Source of the DNA: Chloroflexota bacterium
Lineage (GTDB): Bacteria > Chloroflexota > UBA5177 > JANWHV01
Length of the DNA: 8,235 nt
Reading direction: 5' to 3'
Assembly (NCBI GenBank): GCA_025450255.1
Contig: JANWHV010000124.1
Location: 1 to 8,235, forward strand
Shown: positions 5,440 through 8,235 of the stretch, piece by piece
Layout: each line of letters starts with the position of its first letter
Position numbering within the stretch: position 1 is the first letter of the stretch
Notes under the pieces: generated by a model
Told to the model about the DNA's origin: nothing
The model's input: the letters and a program-made list of their open reading frames with translations, nothing else
Databases searched by the model: none
Program-made: the position numbers and the translations under genes

Positions 5440-7926
5440 ATGGAATCAGGCAGCTCCGCCCCCACCTGTGCATCGGCCGGCCGGAGTATGCCTCCCCAAA
5501 ACAACCTGCCCAACGAGGTCGCCAGTTTCATTGGCCGCGAGCGAGAGCGCGCGGACATCTCGCGCCTTCTCGCCCAGGCCCGCCTGATCACTCTGACCGG
5601 CACTGGGGGTTGCGGCAAGACGCGCCTGGCCCTGCGGGTTGCCGCCGACCTATCGGAGAGTTTCCCGGACGGCGCCTGGCTTGTCCAACTCGCGCCCCTC
5701 GCCGACTCAACCCTGGTGCCCCGTGCCGTCGCCGCGACCCTGGGGATACGAGGGACAGCGGGCCGGCCGCTGCCGGCGACCCTGGCGGCAGTCCTGGCTC
5801 CTCGCCGCCTACTCCTGATGTTTGACAATTGCGAGCACCTGATCGGGGCGTGTGCCCGTCTGGCCGAGACGCTGCTGCATGCCTGTCCCCACCTCCGAAT
5901 CGTGGCCACCAGCCGCGAGCCGCTGCACATTTCCGGTGAGATCACGTGGCGCGTGCCTTCGTTGGCGCTGCCGGATGCGGGCCTTTCCGCATCGCCGGAG
6001 TCTCTCGCCCGGGTCGAAGCGGTGGCGCTGTTCATCGATCGCGCCCGTGCCCGGCAGCCCGACTTCACCTTGACCCCGCTCAACGCGCCGTCCGTGGCCG
6101 CTATCTGCCGGCAATTGGATGGTCTCCCCCTGGGGATCGAGCTGGCGGCCGCGCAAACGGGAGTCCTGGCCCCCGAGCAGATTTCGACCCGGCTCGACGA
6201 CTCCCTCCGCCTGCTCGGCGGTGGCAGCCGGACCCTGCCCCGGCAGGAAACGTTGCGCGCGACGCTGGACTGGAGTCACGCGCTCTTGAGCGACGACGAG
6301 CAAGCGCTCTTCCGGCGATTGGCCGTCTTCGCCGGGGGCTTCGGAGTGGAGGCGGCGGAAGAGGTCGGCGTTGGGGAGGGTATCGCCCAAATCGACGTAC
6401 TGGGGCTGCTCACGGCGCTGGTCGAGAAGTCGCTGGTCGAGCCACGGGTCCAGACGCGGGGCACGCGCTACCGCCTGCTGGAGCCGGTGCGGCAGTACGC
6501 ACAGGATCGTCTCACGGCACGCGGAGAGGCGGACGACGCGCGGCGGCGCCACGCCCAGTATTTCCTGGAACTGGCGGAGGCGGCCGAACCCAAGCTCAGG
6601 AGCGGGGAGCGTGGCCCATGGATCGAGCGCCTGGCGCACGACCAGGACAATCTGCGTGCCGCACTGGCCTGGAGCCGGCGCCTCGCCGAGACGAACGAGA
6701 GCGAGAGCGAGGTATGCCTGCGCCTGGCCGGGGCGCTGCTCTGGTTCTGGAACTTGCGCGGTGAGGTCGGCGAGGGTCTGGACTGGGTCGAAGCCGCACT
6801 GGCCAGGGGCCGGAACGCGGCGCCGGCCGTACTGGCGAAGGCGCTCTATGCGGCCGGGGAACTGGCCTGGCTGCTGGGCCAGATCGCCGTAGCGCGGGTG
6901 CGAGCCGAGGAAAGCGCCGCCCTCTTTCGCGCGCTTGGGGACAAGCGTGGGCTTGCATACGCCTTGCAATCGCTGCCGATGACCATCGATCATCCGAGGG
7001 CACGGGAATCGACAGCGGAAAGCCTTCAGCTCTTCGAGGAGGTGGGTGACGCGTGGGGAGCCGCCCTCGCGGTAGCCGCTCTCGACCTCTTCGCGCTCGT
7101 CAGAGACGGCGACCCCACGGGACAGGGACAGGCGCGGCTGGAGGAGGCGCTGGCCCGGTGGCGCGCCCTGGGCGACGACTGGGGCACGGCCCAGGTGCTG
7201 AATAGCCTGGGAGATCTGGCCCGGAGCAAGGGTGACGATAACCGCGCCGGTGCGCGGTACGAGGAGGGCCTCGTGCTGCTGCGCCGGCAGGGGCTGACCG
7301 GTACCGTACCGAGCTTGCTCCATAACCTTGGCTACCTGGCGCTGCGCGGCGGCGACCTCTCGCGGGCGGCGCGGCTGTTCGGCGAGAGCCTGGCACTCTT
7401 TCAGGGCCAGGGGGATCGGCGCGGCATCGCGGAGTGCCTGGCCGGCCTGGCCGGTTTGGCCGGCGCGCTGAAGCAGCCGGAGCGAGGGGCCAGGCTGTTG
7501 GGGGCGGCGGAGGCGCTGTTCGAGGCTGCCGGCGCTACCGTGTGGCCGGCCAGCGCGGCGGACTACGCACGGAGCCTCGCCTTCGTCCGCGGCCAACTTG
7601 ACGAGCCTGCGTTCGCGACGGCGTGGGCAGCGGGGCGGTCGCTGTCGCCGGAGCAGGCCACCGCCGAGGCATTGGCCGTAGCATCCCCGAGCCACGAAAT
7701 TAGCGGCATGAACGGACTGGGGCTCACGCCGCGGGAGCGCGAGGTTGCGGTACTGGTGGCGCGTGGCCTGACGAACCGTCAGATCGGCGCGGCGCTCTTT
7801 ATAACCGAGGGAACAGCCAGGCTGCACGTCAAGCACATCCTCCGTAGCCTGGGCTTTGCCTCCCGCGCCCAGATCGCGGCCTGGGCGGTCGCGCGCGGGC
7901 TGGTGGCGGCGCCCGAGCCTGCGTAG
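5440..7926 (+). CDS. NB-ARC-type ATPase / TPR / LuxR-HTH transcriptional regulator
   Basis: The 828-residue STAND-type regulator begins with NNLPNEVASFIGRERE (21-36), the usual lead into this family's NTPase. Walker A is GTGGCGKT (54-61), Walker B LLLMFDN (124-130), a sensor segment IVATSREPL (154-162) and the GLPLGIELAA motif (228-237). A winged-helix-like linker around 270-370 (ATLDWSHALLSDDEQALFRRL) precedes helical TPR-like repeats over about 370-735. The last 65 residues are a LuxR/FixJ-type HTH: GLTPREREVAVLVARGLTNR, then QIGAALFITEGTARLHVKHI (781-800). Such proteins are thought to be held inactive by the repeat domain until a signal binds, then oligomerise with ATP and activate transcription. 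The target is unknown; the Bax inhibitor gene before it and the cupin-like gene after it are candidates. The start is uncertain: no clear ribosome site precedes 5440, and Met17 (5488) looks more like the family N-terminus but has GGAG only one base away. Confidence 0.92.
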   Translation: MESGSSAPTCASAGRSMPPQNNLPNEVASFIGRERERADISRLLAQARLITLTGTGGCGKTRLALRVAADLSESFPDGAWLVQLAPLADSTLVPRAVAATLGIRGTAGRPLPATLAAVLAPRRLLLMFDNCEHLIGACARLAETLLHACPHLRIVATSREPLHISGEITWRVPSLALPDAGLSASPESLARVEAVALFIDRARARQPDFTLTPLNAPSVAAICRQLDGLPLGIELAAAQTGVLAPEQISTRLDDSLRLLGGGSRTLPRQETLRATLDWSHALLSDDEQALFRRLAVFAGGFGVEAAEEVGVGEGIAQIDVLGLLTALVEKSLVEPRVQTRGTRYRLLEPVRQYAQDRLTARGEADDARRRHAQYFLELAEAAEPKLRSGERGPWIERLAHDQDNLRAALAWSRRLAETNESESEVCLRLAGALLWFWNLRGEVGEGLDWVEAALARGRNAAPAVLAKALYAAGELAWLLGQIAVARVRAEESAALFRALGDKRGLAYALQSLPMTIDHPRARESTAESLQLFEEVGDAWGAALAVAALDLFALVRDGDPTGQGQARLEEALARWRALGDDWGTAQVLNSLGDLARSKGDDNRAGARYEEGLVLLRRQGLTGTVPSLLHNLGYLALRGGDLSRAARLFGESLALFQGQGDRRGIAECLAGLAGLAGALKQPERGARLLGAAEALFEAAGATVWPASAADYARSLAFVRGQLDEPAFATAWAAGRSLSPEQATAEALAVASPSHEISGMNGLGLTPREREVAVLVARGLTNRQIGAALFITEGTARLHVKHILRSLGFASRAQIAAWAVARGLVAAPEPA

Positions 7927-8084
7927 GGCTGATCCGGAACTGCGGTAACGCGCGACCTATCCCCCTCGCCCGCCGCATATATCCCCTCGATCGCCTCGGC
8001 CTATCACCTCTGGGGGACGGCAAGCCACCGCCTCCGGCCTAGTCTGAATGCAGGCAGTTTCGCCGAGTAGAAGAGGATGGACGG
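7927..8084 (+). promoter_or_regulatory. Intergenic stretch with possible promoter of the cupin-like gene
   Basis: No strong terminator hairpin follows the regulator. TAGTCT at 8040-8045, preceded by GGCC, repeats the -10-like hexamer seen at 4644-4649 before the Bax inhibitor gene (GGTC TAGTCT). No good -35 lies 17 bases upstream (ACGGCA at 8017-8022), so promoter assignment is weak. Confidence 0.25.
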
Positions 8085-8235
8085 ATGGCCACAAAGACCA
8101 GGAAACTCCACGCGAATGCCGGCGCGTATGTGCTGCAAGCGGGGGAAGGCCAGGCATTGGAGAACCTCCACCTGCGCATCGTCGCCACGGGCGCGCTGAC
8201 CGGCGGCACGATGTTTGCCGCGGTGTGCGTTAATC
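8085..8235 (+). CDS. N-terminal fragment of a probable cupin-domain protein
   Basis: Fifty codons are visible before the window ends, with no stop and with GC-rich third positions like the neighbours. The protein begins MATKTRKLHANAGAYVLQAG and continues with EGQALENLHLRIVATG (21-36) and ALTGGTMFAAVCVN. A short polar start, then L-x-x-x-A-T-G-x-x-T-G-G-x-x-x-x-x-x-V, is what one sees ahead of the His-containing barrel strands in small single-domain cupins. The metal-binding strands themselves lie outside the window, so the family call is tentative. The ATG is preceded by AAGAGG with an eight-base gap. The gene lies 158 bases after the LuxR-type regulator in the same direction and may be its target or an independent gene. 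Confidence 0.6.
   Translation, partial: MATKTRKLHANAGAYVLQAGEGQALENLHLRIVATGALTGGTMFAAVCVN

Noticed and set aside
5112..6083. Minus-strand 323-codon open frame
   Set aside because: It crosses the end of the Bax inhibitor gene and the start of the regulator in antisense and shows only low-complexity Arg/Ser/Ala sequence.
5809..7836. Minus-strand 675-codon open frame
   Set aside because: It is antisense to the LuxR-type regulator, whose domain motifs are complete; the composition is Arg/Gln/Pro-rich with no recognisable domain.
8048..8233. Plus-strand 61-codon frame at the right end
   Set aside because: It overlaps the cupin-like gene in another frame. The frame from 8085 has the ribosome site and the codon use of its neighbours.
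1..8235. tRNA, rRNA, CRISPR array, insertion sequence or attachment site
   Set aside because: Nothing with cloverleaf, regularly spaced repeats, transposase motifs or terminal inverted repeats was found on reading either strand.

Overview
The window is GC-rich bacterial chromosome with dense protein genes and no visible RNA gene, insertion sequence or CRISPR array. The set of families, above all the ~830-residue regulator combining an NB-ARC-type ATPase, TPR-like repeats and a LuxR-type HTH, together with the sequence style of the glycosyltransferases, suggests a member of the Chloroflexota. This is a judgement from recognised sequence style, not a database result.

Left part (1-1437, minus strand): three tightly overlapping genes, read right to left. 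They are a soluble dolichol/polyprenol-phosphate mannosyltransferase-type GT2 enzyme, a four-helix GtrA-family membrane protein, and the N-terminus of a second, membrane-anchored glycosyltransferase that leaves the window. The first overlap is ATGA and the second TGATG, so translation is probably coupled. The layout fits making a lipid-linked sugar, moving it across the membrane and using it for cell-surface glycosylation. A 456-base non-coding stretch (1438-1893) upstream holds several dyad symmetries and probably the operon promoter.

Middle part: comM/yifB (minus strand), an AAA+ protein tied to natural transformation, diverges from a two-module VOC (glyoxalase/extradiol dioxygenase superfamily) gene. 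The VOC gene has an almost consensus sigma-70 promoter with an inverted repeat lying over its -10, which suggests repressor control. A perfect 24-bp palindrome sits in the divergent intergenic region. A 14-bp perfect stem hairpin closes the VOC gene.

Right part (plus strand): a seven-helix Bax inhibitor-1 family protein with its own candidate promoter is followed after 40 bp by the large ATPase-TPR-LuxR regulator, possibly co-transcribed. After 158 bp comes the start of a small protein that resembles a cupin N-terminus and runs off the end.

No clearly new system is evident. The points most worth a second look are the split synthase-flippase pair, the dyads that share a GGYGTC/GACGCC half-site in two separate intergenic regions, the predicted cross-module metal site of the VOC protein, and the Bax inhibitor-1/STAND-regulator pairing.
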